This document shows, in pieces, positions 55,751 to 64,000 of a stretch of 64,000 nucleotides of DNA. Source of the stretch: Riemerella columbina DSM 16469. GTDB taxonomy: Bacteria > Bacteroidota > Bacteroidia > Flavobacteriales > Weeksellaceae. The stretch lies in the NCBI RefSeq assembly GCF_000374405.1, contig NZ_KB894229.1, positions 1-64,000 on the forward strand. The letters run 5' to 3'. The position numbers and the translations under genes were made by a program. The notes beneath the pieces were generated by a model, which worked only from the letters and a program-made list of their open reading frames with translations, was not told where the DNA came from and ran no database searches. The first letter of the stretch is position 1. Every line of letters starts with the position of its first letter.

Positions 55751-56029
55751 TTATCTGCTACCTTTATTTTTGTTACCACTATGACCTCTAAAAGATCGTG
55801 TTGGAGAAAATTCGCCTAACTTGTGTCCTACCATATTTTCTGTAACATATACAGGGATAAAAGATTTCCCGTTGTGTACAGCTATAGTTTGACCTACCAT
55901 GTCTGGAGAAATCATAGATGCTCTAGACCATGTTTTAATTACTGTCTTTTTACCAGACTCTATATTCGCTTGAACCTTCTTCTCTAATGAGTAGTGAATG
56001 TAAGGTCCTTTTTTAAGTGATCTTGCCAT
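55751..56029 (-). CDS. rpsS: 30S ribosomal protein uS19
   Basis: 92 residues: [19 protein letters not shown] and [32 protein letters not shown], uS19 signatures. Two bases separate it from rplB. Confidence 0.98.
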   Translation of the reverse strand: MARSLKKGPYIHYSLEKKVQANIESGKKTVIKTWSRASMISPDMVGQTIAVHNGKSFIPVYVTENMVGHKLGEFSPTRSFRGHSGNKNKGSR

Positions 56030-56031
56030 AA

Positions 56032-56853
56032 TTATTTTCTTTTGGATACGATGTAACGGTTAGACACTTTATTTTTCTTTCTCGTCTTGTAACCTTTCGC
56101 TGGTTTACCGTTTCTAGATCTTGGGTGTCCACCTGAAGATCTACCTTCACCACCACCCATTGGGTGATCTACTGGGTTCATTGCTACTGCTCTAGTTCTT
56201 GGTCTTCTACCTAACCATCTGCTTCTACCTGCTTTACCAGATACTGTTAATTGATGGTCTGAGTTAGACACTGAACCGATGGTAGCCATACATTCTACTA
56301 AAATCATTCTTGATTCCCCTGAAGGTAACTTCACGATAGCAAATTTACCATCTCTAGAAGTTAATTGCGCTGATGAACCAGCACTTCTCGCTAAAATTGC
56401 CCCTTGTCCAGGTCTCAATTCGATGCAAGAAATTACAGTACCCAAAGGAATGTTTTTTAGTTTCATTGCGTTACCAACATCAGGAGTAGCCGAATCACCA
56501 GATACTACAGTTTGTCCCACTTTAATACCGTTTGGAGCGATCATATATCTTTTCTCTCCATCCGCATACTCAAGAAGTGCGATAAAAGCAGTTCTATTTG
56601 GATCGTATTCCACAGTTTTTACAGTTGCCTTAACATCAAATTTGTTTCTTTTGAAGTCAATGATTCTGTACTTTCTTTTGTGTCCACCTCCAGTGTAACG
56701 CATGGTCATCTTACCCGTATTGTTACGACCGCCTTTCTTCGAAAGACCTACAGTAAGGCTTTTCTCAGGTTTGTTGGTAGTAATCTCATCAAAATTGTTT
56801 ACAATTCTGAATCTCTGTCCTGGGGTGATAGGTTTTAATTTTCTAACAGACAT
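56032..56853 (-). CDS. rplB: 50S ribosomal protein uL2
   Basis: 273 residues: [35 protein letters not shown] and the conserved [19 protein letters not shown] near the peptidyl-transferase centre. Confidence 0.98.
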   Translation of the reverse strand: MSVRKLKPITPGQRFRIVNNFDEITTNKPEKSLTVGLSKKGGRNNTGKMTMRYTGGGHKRKYRIIDFKRNKFDVKATVKTVEYDPNRTAFIALLEYADGEKRYMIAPNGIKVGQTVVSGDSATPDVGNAMKLKNIPLGTVISCIELRPGQGAILARSAGSSAQLTSRDGKFAIVKLPSGESRMILVECMATIGSVSNSDHQLTVSGKAGRSRWLGRRPRTRAVAMNPVDHPMGGGEGRSSGGHPRSRNGKPAKGYKTRKKNKVSNRYIVSKRK

Positions 56854-56871
56854 TACTATTATTTATAATTA

Positions 56872-57162
56872 TTAATTAGTTGCAAAAATATCAATGAATT
56901 CACCTTCTACAAGCTGAACCATTGCTTTCTTTAGTTTATTGGTTTTCCCAATTTGAAGTCCCTTTTTAGTGTACTTGGCAGAAACTTTAGGCGCATAAAT
57001 CATGGTTCTTACATCTGCTACCTTTACACTATAAGCTTCTTCTACAGCTTGTTTGATTTGGATTTTGTTCGCTTTAGTATCTACTAAGAAACTATAAACG
57101 CCTCTCAAATCAGACAAATTAGAAGCCTTTTCTGAAATAATTGGTTTTATGATTACTGACAT
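56872..57162 (-). CDS. rplW: 50S ribosomal protein uL23
   Basis: 96 residues: MSVIIKPIISEKASNLSD and FLVDTKANKIQIKQAVEEAYSVKVADVRTMI. Docking site for SRP and trigger factor at the tunnel exit. Confidence 0.97.
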   Translation of the reverse strand: MSVIIKPIISEKASNLSDLRGVYSFLVDTKANKIQIKQAVEEAYSVKVADVRTMIYAPKVSAKYTKKGLQIGKTNKLKKAMVQLVEGEFIDIFATN

Positions 57163-57165
57163 GAC

Positions 57166-57795
57166 TTATTTTCTTAAATTTTCTTGAAATTTCTCTACCG
57201 CACCTTCTAAGAATACCACTTCTCCAGCATTTACTAAATCGTAAGATGAAATCTCGTTAAACGTTTTCACTTGTGATTTTGGTAAGTTTCTAGAAGAAAG
57301 ATATACATTCTTATTAGCTTCACCAAGGATGAATAAAGACTTTTTACCTTCTAAACCTAAAGCATTCACTACATTGATGAAATCTTTAGTCTTAGGCGCA
57401 TCAAATGAAAAATCTTCTAACACCTTTACGCTATTATCTTTTACTTTCTGAGAAAGCACAGATTTTTTAGCTAATCTTTTAAGAGCTTTATTTAATTTGA
57501 ATCTATAATCTCTTGGTTTCGGACCGAAAATTCTACCTCCACCTTTGAATATTGGCGACTTAATATCACCATATCTTGCAGAACCTGAACCTTTTTGCTT
57601 TTTAAGCTTTCTAGTAGAAGCGGTAATTTCGCTTCTTTCTTTAGCTTTATGCGTTCCTTGTCTTTGTGCAGCAAGGTATTGCTTAACTTCTAAGTAAACA
57701 GCGTGCTGGTTAGGCTCTATACCGAAAATCGCATCGTCTAAAGCGATGGTTCTTCCAGTTTCTTTTCCTGATGTATTTAATACTTTTAGTTCCAT
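57166..57795 (-). CDS. rplD: 50S ribosomal protein uL4
   Basis: 209 residues: [32 protein letters not shown] and [25 protein letters not shown]. In E. coli uL4 represses the S10 operon through the leader. Overlaps rplC by 10 bases. Confidence 0.98.
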   Translation of the reverse strand: MELKVLNTSGKETGRTIALDDAIFGIEPNQHAVYLEVKQYLAAQRQGTHKAKERSEITASTRKLKKQKGSGSARYGDIKSPIFKGGGRIFGPKPRDYRFKLNKALKRLAKKSVLSQKVKDNSVKVLEDFSFDAPKTKDFINVVNALGLEGKKSLFILGEANKNVYLSSRNLPKSQVKTFNEISSYDLVNAGEVVFLEGAVEKFQENLRK

Positions 57796-58412
57796 TTTCT
57801 GATAATTACATAAGAATTTTTAGCTCCTGGAACAGCACCTTTTACTACTAAAAGATTTTGTTCTTCATCTACTTTTAACACTTGAAGGTTTTGAACAGTC
57901 ACCTGCTTACCTCCCATTCTACCTGCCATTCTCATCCCCTTGAATACTCTCGATGGGTCTGAACCTGCACCAATAGAACCTGGAGCTCTTAATCTGTTGT
58001 GCTGTCCGTGAGTTGCCTGCATTACACCACCGAAGCCGTGTCTTTTAACAACCCCTTGAAAACCTTTACCTTTAGAAGTTCCTGTAACATCTACATACTC
58101 TCCCTCTTTGAAAAGGTCTACCTTCACTTCATCTCCTACTTTAAGCGTATCAACAAATGCATGATAGAATTCTACCAACTTCGCTTTAGGAGTAGAACCA
58201 GCCTTTTTAAAATGACCAGCCAATGCCTTTCCGACATTCTTTTCACTCTTGTCATCGAAACCTAGCTGTACGGACTTATAGCCGTCAGTCTCTTCGGTTC
58301 TGACCTGTAAAACCGAGCATGGACCTGCTTGAATAACGGTGCAAGGAATATTTTTCCCAGCCTCGTCAAACAACGATGTCATACCGATTTTTTTTCCAAT
58401 AATACCTGACAT
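57786..58412 (-). CDS. rplC: 50S ribosomal protein uL3
   Basis: 208 residues from ATG 58412, start [19 protein letters not shown], and [51 protein letters not shown]. The frame stays open 26 codons further to a GTG (58490), but that stretch is the mRNA leader and is not uL3-like. It is the first gene of the super-operon here; rpsJ is not upstream. Confidence 0.97.
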   Translation of the reverse strand: MSGIIGKKIGMTSLFDEAGKNIPCTVIQAGPCSVLQVRTEETDGYKSVQLGFDDKSEKNVGKALAGHFKKAGSTPKAKLVEFYHAFVDTLKVGDEVKVDLFKEGEYVDVTGTSKGKGFQGVVKRHGFGGVMQATHGQHNRLRAPGSIGAGSDPSRVFKGMRMAGRMGGKQVTVQNLQVLKVDEEQNLLVVKGAVPGAKNSYVIIRKWN

Positions 58413-58494
58413 TATTAAAATTAATATAGTTAATTTATTCTTTTCGTCCTCAACAAAGGGTTTGGCGATTTCTACTTTTGAAATAGGCACACTC

Positions 58495-58513
58495 CACCCT
58501 CAATTTGAGAGTG
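58495..58513 (-). promoter_or_regulatory. Near-perfect palindrome at the 5' end of the S10 transcript
   Basis: A 19-base palindrome with one mismatch (CAC-C/T-CTCAA around a central T) that touches the -7 box. The RNA would begin with a stem-loop, or the DNA dyad could be an operator. Confidence 0.6.
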
Positions 58514-58544
58514 CAAATATACAAACTTTTTTTGAACTGACAAA
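58514..58544 (-). promoter_or_regulatory. Promoter of the ribosomal super-operon
   Basis: On the minus strand a -33 box TTTG (58541-58544) and a -7 box TATATTTG (58514-58521) lie 19 bases apart, the best full match to the Bacteroidota sigma consensus in the window. The leader before rplC is about 95 bases. Confidence 0.85.
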
Positions 58545-58562
58545 CAATTAGTTGAAAATGTT

Positions 58563-59117
58563 TTACTTGACGCGGTCGGGGTTTTGCTTAATAAAACTAT
58601 CCCAACCCGAATAGTTTTTGCCCGTTTCTATTTTTCCTGAATTGTAATGGTGGCACACCGCAACAGCCAAGCCATCTGTGGCATCTAGATATTTTGTAGG
58701 AAATGCCTTTAAATTCAGTAATTTTTTAAGCATCCCTGCCACTTGCTCCTTACTGGCATTACCATTTCCTGTAATCGCCATTTTGATTTTTTTAGGGGAA
58801 TATTCTGTAATGGGAATATCTCTATATAGGCTAGCTGCCATTGCTACACCTTGCGCCCGACCTAGTTTGAGCATACTCTGCACATTCTTACCATAGAAGG
58901 GTGCTTCTAATGCTACCTCATCGGGGTGAAATTCATCAATTAAAGCTAGGGTACGCTCAAAAATATATTTAAGCTTGGTTTCGTGGTTGGGGTATTTTTT
59001 TAAAATCAACTCGTGGATGGATACCAATTCCATTTGGTTTCCTAAAACCGAAATGATTCCAAACCCCATCACCGTAGTCCCTGGGTCTATGCCTAGTATG
59101 ATTTTTTCTATTTTCAC
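58563..59117 (-). CDS. ruvC: Holliday junction resolvase RuvC
   Basis: 184 residues from GTG 59117. The start gives [20 protein letters not shown] with the first catalytic Asp; [23 protein letters not shown] and [15 protein letters not shown] hold the acidic residues that cut Holliday junctions. Longer in-frame starts lie beyond the promoter box and run into the next gene, so GTG is chosen. ruvA and ruvB are not near. Confidence 0.94.
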   Translation of the reverse strand: MKIEKIILGIDPGTTVMGFGIISVLGNQMELVSIHELILKKYPNHETKLKYIFERTLALIDEFHPDEVALEAPFYGKNVQSMLKLGRAQGVAMAASLYRDIPITEYSPKKIKMAITGNGNASKEQVAGMLKKLLNLKAFPTKYLDATDGLAVAVCHHYNSGKIETGKNYSGWDSFIKQNPDRVK

Positions 59118-59121
59118 TCGA

Positions 59122-59129
59122 CAAAAGTA
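59122..59129 (-). promoter_or_regulatory. -7 promoter box for ruvC
   Basis: TACTTTTG on the minus strand, ending 4 bases before the GTG start; predicts a leaderless transcript. Confidence 0.6.
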
Positions 59130-59167
59130 AGGATTAATATAATGGATACAAAATAAACTATTAAAAC

Positions 59168-59198
59168 AAAAAAAACAGCCACTAAAAAAAGTGACTGC
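59168..59198 (-). terminator. Terminator after the DUF3078 gene
   Basis: An 8-bp stem with one wobble (59176-59183 with 59190-59197); read leftward it is followed by eight T. Confidence 0.8.
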
Positions 59199-59223
59199 CT
59201 TAGTATTTAACATAATGTTAGCC

Positions 59224-60117
59224 TTATTTGTTACCGATATTGTAAGAAAAACCAACACCTAAAGTTTGTTTAAGCTGAGTTTTCTTAATTTGGTTATGAT
59301 CATAGATTAATCCTAAAGTCACTACTGAAGAAATATATTTATTAATCTTCATATTTAATGCACCATTATAACCTAACACCAAATGATCTGGATTCTCTAA
59401 ATAATTTGAAAATACCGATGCAGTATTGTCTAATGATATATTTTCCATTAATTGAACTCTATACATAGCAGTTCCTAGGAAACCAAATTGAAATAATGAA
59501 GAGTCTCCATCATTTTTAAGACCAAAGTTTCCTTTGCTTTGTAAATCTTTATCTGAAACGATTGTCCATCTCGCATTAGCAGGGCGAAGTGTGGCTGTAA
59601 AGTTTTTGTTTGGTGTATAAGTAAAACCTGCACCCATCATTATATAACCAGGAGCCATAAAACTAGAAGTTTTTTTATGTCCTTCATTATCGATTTTATT
59701 ACTTAATACAGTACTATTACCTGCATAATCATATCCTGGTGCAAACTGAGTATCTAAGCTCGCTCCTGCAGACGCATACCAGTTATTAGAAATTTTTCTA
59801 CCGTAGTTAGTTGACAAATTAATAACATCTTGAGTTTTTCTACTACCCACACCTTGAGTATTAGTTTGCCCATAACCTAATACAATATTATTCTCCCAAA
59901 GATCACCATTCTCTCTGTAAGTCATATTGTAATTAGTTCCCGCAATCCAACCTACATTGTTTGCTCCACCGCCTACCCAGTTAGAGAAAGCTGCTTGGTT
60001 TAACATCAATGTGTTTTGTCCTACAACAGTCCATCCGCCTATGCTGTCGCTAGGGACTTCCTGAGCCACAACATTCATTCCTACTAAGGCCAAAGCCATT
60101 AAAATTGTTTTTTTCAT
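59224..60117 (-). CDS. DUF3078 outer-membrane protein
   Basis: 297 residues. Signal peptide [19 protein letters not shown], then [31 protein letters not shown], the DUF3078 hallmark (W-x-G-G-x-N). Alternating strands and a C-terminal aromatic pattern suggest a beta-barrel in the outer membrane. Function unknown. Divergent from the PadR gene. Confidence 0.9.
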   Translation of the reverse strand: MKKTILMALALVGMNVVAQEVPSDSIGGWTVVGQNTLMLNQAAFSNWVGGGANNVGWIAGTNYNMTYRENGDLWENNIVLGYGQTNTQGVGSRKTQDVINLSTNYGRKISNNWYASAGASLDTQFAPGYDYAGNSTVLSNKIDNEGHKKTSSFMAPGYIMMGAGFTYTPNKNFTATLRPANARWTIVSDKDLQSKGNFGLKNDGDSSLFQFGFLGTAMYRVQLMENISLDNTASVFSNYLENPDHLVLGYNGALNMKINKYISSVVTLGLIYDHNQIKKTQLKQTLGVGFSYNIGNK

Positions 60118-60138
60118 TTCTTATATTTTTTGAGGGTG

Positions 60139-60147
60139 CGAAATTAC
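60139..60147 (-). promoter_or_regulatory. Possible -7 box for the DUF3078 gene
   Basis: TAATTTCG on the minus strand differs from TAnnTTTG at one base and lies about 22 bases before the ATG at 60117. Confidence 0.4.
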
Positions 60148-60242
60148 AAAAAATTTTCAAACCAACAACATACTATTTATCAACTAAATAAACTTCAATA
60201 ACAGACACCAATTTCAACTAAAAAAAATTAAAAAATAATTTT

Positions 60243-60265
60243 TATACATAAGAAAATTATGTATA
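60243..60265. promoter_or_regulatory. Perfect dyad operator at the PadR promoter
   Basis: TATACATAA (60243-60251) and TTATGTATA (60257-60265) are exact reverse complements around 5 bases. The right arm enters the -7 box, so a bound dimer would block RNA polymerase. Palindromes with ATAC...GTAT-like arms are typical of PadR targets; autoregulation is inferred. Confidence 0.7.
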
Positions 60266-60271
60266 TATTTG
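60264..60271 (+). promoter_or_regulatory. -7 promoter box for padR
   Basis: TATATTTG, 24 bases before ATG 60296, overlapping the dyad. Confidence 0.75.
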
Positions 60272-60295
60272 CGAGGTATTAATAGAAGATTCGCT

Positions 60296-60628
60296 ATGAA
60301 AAAAAATGCATTGTATAAAGGCACACTCCAAAACATTATTCTAAAACTTCTAGCTAAAGAAGTAAAAATGTATGGTTACCAAATGACGCAACGCGCCAAA
60401 GAACTGACCAAAGGTCACCTACAAATGACCGAAGGTGCCCTCTATCCAATTCTCCATAAACTAGAAAGCGACGGCATAATAGAATCCGAAGTTCAAAAAA
60501 TAAATGGTAGAGATAGAAAGTATTATCTGCTGACTGAAAAAGGCAAACGCCAACAAGCGGAGGAAGAAGCAGAAATGAAGAGTTATATCTTTAACTTGAA
60601 TACGATTTTCAACCTTAAAATGAATTAG
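60296..60628 (+). CDS. PadR family transcriptional regulator
   Basis: 110 residues from ATG 60296 (a start further up would lie over the promoter). Winged helix: YKGTLQNIILKLLAKEVKMYGYQMTQ, MTEGALYPILHKLESDGIIESE and GRDRKYYLLTEKGKRQ are PadR signatures. Only one base separates it from a membrane-protein gene, so it controls that operon and probably itself. Confidence 0.93.
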   Translation: MKKNALYKGTLQNIILKLLAKEVKMYGYQMTQRAKELTKGHLQMTEGALYPILHKLESDGIIESEVQKINGRDRKYYLLTEKGKRQQAEEEAEMKSYIFNLNTIFNLKMN

Positions 60629-60629
60629 T

Positions 60630-61370
60630 ATGCTATCTCAACAAGAACTTCAACATATTACAGATTATTTACTACAAAAGAGTCTACCTTTAGAATTGGT
60701 TGTAGAAATCCAAGACCATATGGTAGAGCATATCGACCACCTTATGTTTCAGGATGGACTTTCTTTTGATGAAGTTTTTAAAGCTACAAAATCAGAATGG
60801 AAGAATGACCTAACTATGGTTAAAAGATATTGGTTTTCGCCTAAAAGAGAAATAACCAAAATTCATAAAGAGACTTTAAATTCTGTTATTAAACATGTTC
60901 ATATTCAAACTCTAAAATATTTTATTCCACTAGTATTGATATTGTTAATACTCGGATGGTATAATTTTAAAATGGCGTATTATTATTGGAACTTCATTAA
61001 TGTAGTGCTATTTTTAGTAGCCTTATTTATCATTATTTTCGATTGGAAAGTGATAAAGACATGTAGAAGGAATTACTCTAAATCAATCGGCATATTACAG
61101 AAATGTTCGAATTTTTTTATAGGTGCTGGAATGGCTTACATTTTCTTAAGAGTAATGGGAGGATACGAAATTTTTGAAAGGTCTATGAATATCATTTATC
61201 ATTTCGAAACGAAAAACTATTATAATTATGACACATTATTTATACCAATTTTCAATAATCTATTTATGTTTTTAATGGGAGTCTATTTTTGTATTGCTGG
61301 TATAATTTCCTACAGAGAATATAAAAAGACCATTGGGCTTCTGGAAAAGAAAATCAACTTAAAATTGTAA
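60630..61370 (+). CDS. Membrane protein with PadR-linked N-terminal helix domain, copy 1
   Basis: 246 residues. An N-terminal soluble helical domain (1-75; ELQHITDYLLQK, EIQDHMVEHIDHLM, FDEVFKATKSEWKNDL) of the kind found on proteins beside PadR regulators, then about five membrane segments. It is clearly related to the protein at 61716-62417. In other bacteria such domains act as anti-regulator or permease prefix parts; a function here is not known. Confidence 0.8.
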   Translation: MLSQQELQHITDYLLQKSLPLELVVEIQDHMVEHIDHLMFQDGLSFDEVFKATKSEWKNDLTMVKRYWFSPKREITKIHKETLNSVIKHVHIQTLKYFIPLVLILLILGWYNFKMAYYYWNFINVVLFLVALFIIIFDWKVIKTCRRNYSKSIGILQKCSNFFIGAGMAYIFLRVMGGYEIFERSMNIIYHFETKNYYNYDTLFIPIFNNLFMFLMGVYFCIAGIISYREYKKTIGLLEKKINLKL

Positions 61371-61374
61371 AACG

Positions 61375-61719
61375 ATGCTTAACTCTACAGAAATTTTTCA
61401 AATTAAAAAATACCTATGGGATTTCTTCATGTCATAAAAAACTGATTTACTTCCATATTCATAATAAAAATGTTTTACTCAGATGATAGCGATTCAATTT
61501 CTTTCCGATATTTTCCCGTACCGTAGTCCTTATAGAGTAATGCTCAACCTTTCTCTAAAAATCAGCAATTACCTAGAGTTGCAAGTATATCAACATTGGA
61601 AGAATGGTATAAACCTCTATTCATCGGAAATCGTTGTTGGGGCTGTGGTTTTCATTATGGTACTCATCGGTTTTATTATCTATAAAAAGTTTAATACTAA
61701 GCAATCTATTTCATCATGA
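61375..61719 (+). pseudogene. Decayed third copy of the PadR-linked membrane protein
   Basis: ATG 61375 opens MLNSTEIFQIKKYLWDFF, matching the start of both neighbours, but stops at 61437. After a short AT-rich stretch a frame (61483-61719, 78 codons) encodes one membrane segment with a YKKF tail, like the C-terminal end of copy 1. The middle is lost. The 78-codon part may still be translated: its end overlaps the next start in ATGA. Confidence 0.55.
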
Positions 61720-62417
61720 CTGAAACACAATTAACACAGATTCGCAACTACCTTATTTCAAGAAAATTATCTATTGATGTGTTGATGGAAGTGGAAGACC
61801 ATTTCATTACTCAAATGACGCATTTGATGGAAGTAGAAGATAAAAATTTTGACGAAGCCTTTGATATGACCAAAACCCGATGGATTAGCGAACTTAAAAT
61901 GACTTACGAAGCCTTATATAGCTTTGATGACATTACACCATTAATGAAAAAATTCCAAAAAGAAGCCTATAAAACCGTGGCTAAAAAAGCCATTCCTACT
62001 GCTCTAATAATAATTTTAGTCCTATTTCCTCTCGCCTATATATCCACCCAAACATTCTTTTATTGGACATTGATGATATTCTATTTTATTATAATATTCG
62101 CTCCGTTATTTATTTTCATTTACCACAGAAAAGAATTTACACTTAGACACCAATATCAAAATTACACCCTCACGGTCTTTGATGGTATCAGTACAGCTAT
62201 GCTGGGTGGCATTGGTGCAGCTTTAAGTTCTTATGGAAATTTAGAAGAAAGTATTCCTATGATATACAATCTATTGCATGGGCATTATTCTAACAGAGGA
62301 TTTGTATTCTTATGTTTCCTCATCTTTATATTTTTTCTAATTTCTATTATCATCAGTAGCCAAATTCAATACCTTAAACGACTGGATAAAATAAAGCCTT
62401 ATCTTAAATATTTATAA
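61716..62417 (+). CDS. Membrane protein with PadR-linked N-terminal helix domain, copy 2
   Basis: 233 residues. N-terminal domain LTQIRNYLISRKLSIDVLMEVEDHFITQMTHLM and FDEAFDMTKTRWISEL aligns with copy 1 (TQIxxYLxxxxLxxxxxxExxDHF). Four to five membrane segments follow. It begins in ATGA overlap with the decayed copy and ends just before a terminator, so it is the last gene of the padR operon. Confidence 0.8.
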   Translation: MTETQLTQIRNYLISRKLSIDVLMEVEDHFITQMTHLMEVEDKNFDEAFDMTKTRWISELKMTYEALYSFDDITPLMKKFQKEAYKTVAKKAIPTALIIILVLFPLAYISTQTFFYWTLMIFYFIIIFAPLFIFIYHRKEFTLRHQYQNYTLTVFDGISTAMLGGIGAALSSYGNLEESIPMIYNLLHGHYSNRGFVFLCFLIFIFFLISIIISSQIQYLKRLDKIKPYLKYL

Positions 62418-62452
62418 AAAAACGACCATCCTCATAAGAAGATGGCCGTTGT
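62415..62452 (-). terminator. Terminator between the padR operon and sod
   Basis: A 10-bp stem (62421-62430 with 62441-62450) with one mismatch that becomes a wobble on the minus strand, where seven T follow. Serves mainly sod. Confidence 0.8.
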
Positions 62453-62474
62453 AATATTAGAAATCTACCGTTAA

Positions 62475-63071
62475 TTATTGGTTGTATTTTTCTTCTACTT
62501 TGTCCCAGTTAATCACATCAAAAAATGCAGATACATAGTCTGGTCTTCTGTTTTGGTAGTTTAAGTAGTAAGCGTGCTCCCAAACATCTAATCCAAGAAT
62601 TGGCGTACCACCACAGCCTATATTTGGCATCAAGGGATTATCTTGGTTGGCAGATGAACAAACTTCTAAAGAACCATCTTCTTTCTTACATAGCCACGCC
62701 CATCCAGAACCGAATCTTGTTTTAGCGGCTTCAGAAAAATCATTTTTAAATTTTTCAAAACCACCCATTTTTTCAATCGCTGCTTTTACATTTCCTACAG
62801 GCTCTTTGCTTCCACCAGGGGTTAAAATTTCCCAGAATAAACTGTGGTTGTAGTGTCCACCTCCGTTGTTTCTTACGGCTGTATTATCACTTTCGGTCTT
62901 GCACAATTCTTCTAGAGATTTGTTTTCCATCGGCGTACCTTCTACTGCTTTGTTAAGGTTGTTTACATAGCCTTGGTGGTGTTTTGTATAGTGGATTTCC
63001 ATTGTTTTCGCATCTATACTTGGTTCTAATGCATCGTATGCATAGCCTAATTTTGGTAATTCAAATGACAT
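62475..63071 (-). CDS. Superoxide dismutase (Mn/Fe)
   Basis: 198 residues. Metal ligands His27, His76 (in GHYNHSLFW), Asp162 and His166 (in [12 protein letters not shown]). Gln143 (in SANQDN) stands where Mn-type enzymes have their active-site Gln. Removes superoxide in the cytosol. Whether it takes Mn, Fe or both is not certain. Confidence 0.95.
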   Translation of the reverse strand: MSFELPKLGYAYDALEPSIDAKTMEIHYTKHHQGYVNNLNKAVEGTPMENKSLEELCKTESDNTAVRNNGGGHYNHSLFWEILTPGGSKEPVGNVKAAIEKMGGFEKFKNDFSEAAKTRFGSGWAWLCKKEDGSLEVCSSANQDNPLMPNIGCGGTPILGLDVWEHAYYLNYQNRRPDYVSAFFDVINWDKVEEKYNQ

Positions 63072-63093
63072 AAAATTTATTTTTTAGTTCGCT

Positions 63094-63101
63094 CAAATAT
63101 A
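63094..63101 (-). promoter_or_regulatory. -7 promoter box for sod
   Basis: TATATTTG on the minus strand, 22 bases before the ATG at 63071. Confidence 0.75.
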
Positions 63102-63195
63102 AGCATTAATTTAATGTGTTTCAATCTTTAGTCTTAATCTTTGTATATTTCTGCTATTGATGCCGTCTATTATTCAGGCTTTAAACATCGATAAT

Positions 63196-64000
63196 CTACT
63201 GTAAACCAAACGCTTGTTTAATATCTTCTACGCGGTCAAGTTTTTCCCAAGTAAAAAATTCTAAATTTTTAAGCGTCTTCTCTTTTTCTAAGCCCTTATT
63301 AAAAGTTTTATCTGCCACATACGGTGTTCTTCCCATATGTCCGTAAGCGGCGGTTTCTTGGTAAATCGGATTTCTAAGTTTTAGATGCGTTTCGATAGCA
63401 TAAGGCCTTAAATCAAATAACTCGCTTACTTTTTTAGCGATAGTGCCATCAGTTTCATTAACTTTAGAAGTTCCGTAAGTATTGATGTAAAGTCCACAAG
63501 GTTCCGCCACCCCAATCGCATAAGACACCTGAACCAAAACCTCATCTGCCACCCCAGCAGCCACTAAGTTTTTAGCAATATGACGCATTGCATATGCCGC
63601 ACTTCTATCTACTTTTGAAGGGTCTTTACCAGAAAATGCACCACCACCATGCGCACCTTTACCGCCATAAGTATCTACAATGATTTTTCTTCCCGTAAGC
63701 CCAGAATCCCCATGAGGCCCACCAATAACAAATTTTCCCGTTGGATTGATATGGTATTTAATATCGTCATTAAATAATTTTTGTATTTCAGGTTTTTGGT
63801 TTTTAATGACTCTCGGCATCAAAATTTCGGTTAAGTCCGTTCTTATTTTTTGAAGCATCGCCACATCTTCATCAAACTCATCATGCTGTGTAGAAATCAC
63901 GATACTATCAATTCGTATCGGCTTATGGTCATCGGAATATTCTATCGTTACCTGACTTTTAGCATCGGGTCTAAGGTAAGTAATATCTGTATTTTCTTTT
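63196..64000 (-). CDS. metK: S-adenosylmethionine synthase, C-terminal part
   Basis: About 268 codons; the gene runs off the right edge and its start is outside the window. Seen: [68 protein letters not shown] (P-loop-like ATP site) and GYMGRTP-type end YGHMGRTPY. Makes SAM from methionine and ATP. Any start within the window would be too short. Confidence 0.97.
   Translation of the reverse strand, partial: KENTDITYLRPDAKSQVTIEYSDDHKPIRIDSIVISTQHDEFDEDVAMLQKIRTDLTEILMPRVIKNQKPEIQKLFNDDIKYHINPTGKFVIGGPHGDSGLTGRKIIVDTYGGKGAHGGGAFSGKDPSKVDRSAAYAMRHIAKNLVAAGVADEVLVQVSYAIGVAEPCGLYINTYGTSKVNETDGTIAKKVSELFDLRPYAIETHLKLRNPIYQETAAYGHMGRTPYVADKTFNKGLEKEKTLKNLEFFTWEKLDRVEDIKQAFGLQ

Noticed and set aside
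56279-56698. A 139-codon frame antisense to rplB
   Set aside because: It lies wholly inside a highly conserved gene on the other strand; codon structure belongs to rplB.
58413-58490. N-terminal extension of uL3 from a GTG
   Set aside because: The extra 26 codons are leader RNA and do not resemble uL3; ATG 58412 gives the universal start [10 protein letters not shown].

Overview
The window is chromosomal DNA of a member of the Bacteroidota, most likely class Flavobacteriia and probably a Weeksellaceae-type genome (Chryseobacterium / Riemerella relatives). The reasons are the AT-rich composition, Bacteroidota-type promoters (a -7 box TAnnTTTG just upstream of many genes, with little sign of Shine-Dalgarno sites), lineage-marker families (DUF4295, GLPGLI, DUF3078, DUF3810, the CtlX-like hydrolase, the TIGR03915-like repair protein, a FeoB-associated Cys-rich protein) and ribosomal proteins that lack zinc ligands. 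Genus and species cannot be fixed from the sequence alone.

Layout. 1-5970: HtrA/DegP protease, apolipoprotein N-acyltransferase, a GtrA protein, a YeaQ-type membrane protein, then the leftward cluster rpmB-rpmG-DUF4295-ftsY. 6060-7950: a gene graveyard with a LytS-type histidine-kinase fragment, an orphan ORF, a frameshifted small membrane-protein gene and a DUF3137 C-terminal remnant, followed by intact lemA and mscL. 9070-17440: rightward housekeeping genes (YggS, an NtrC-like regulator without a DNA-binding domain, nusB, DUF1573, yajC, a split ThrE exporter, an AmgK-like kinase and the large subunit of methylmalonyl-CoA mutase). 17500-26290: leftward genes (DUF885, SpoU methyltransferase, feoA-feoB with a small Cys-rich partner, HerA-like ATPase, YhiN-type flavoprotein, TIGR03915-like repair protein). 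26455-28900: an accessory-looking leftward locus: Crp-type regulator, a 58-residue secreted Cys-rich peptide, an intercistronic UUCG hairpin, a membrane-anchored propeller-like protein that runs into an (AAT)24 tract, and a GLPGLI protein. 29100-42900: rpsB and rplM-rpsI, plsC, a frameshifted sugar transporter, DUF3810, MATE, hemH, Nfu, gamma carbonic anhydrase, a broken acetyltransferase, a YihY protein, a Pif1-like helicase and a VanZ protein. 42980-44520: CtlX and MsrB. 44618-58412: the S10-spc-alpha ribosomal super-operon, read leftward from rplC to rplQ with secY, infA, rpmJ and rpoA in the usual order. 58563-64000: ruvC, a DUF3078 outer-membrane protein, a PadR regulator with a tandem family of small membrane proteins, superoxide dismutase and a partial metK.

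How the genes work together. Much of the window serves gene expression (24 proteins of the super-operon plus rpsB, rpsI, rplM, rpmB, rpmG, nusB), membrane and envelope biogenesis (secY, yajC, ftsY, lnt, plsC, htrA), and iron/heme/redox handling (feoAB, hemH, nfu, sod, msrB). The most promising places for something undescribed are the secreted-peptide locus at 26.4-28.9 kb with its expandable asparagine tract, and the PadR-controlled membrane-protein array at 60.2-62.4 kb, whose promoter carries a perfect dyad. Several one-base frameshifts (transporter, acetyltransferase, graveyard) may be real decay or assembly errors.
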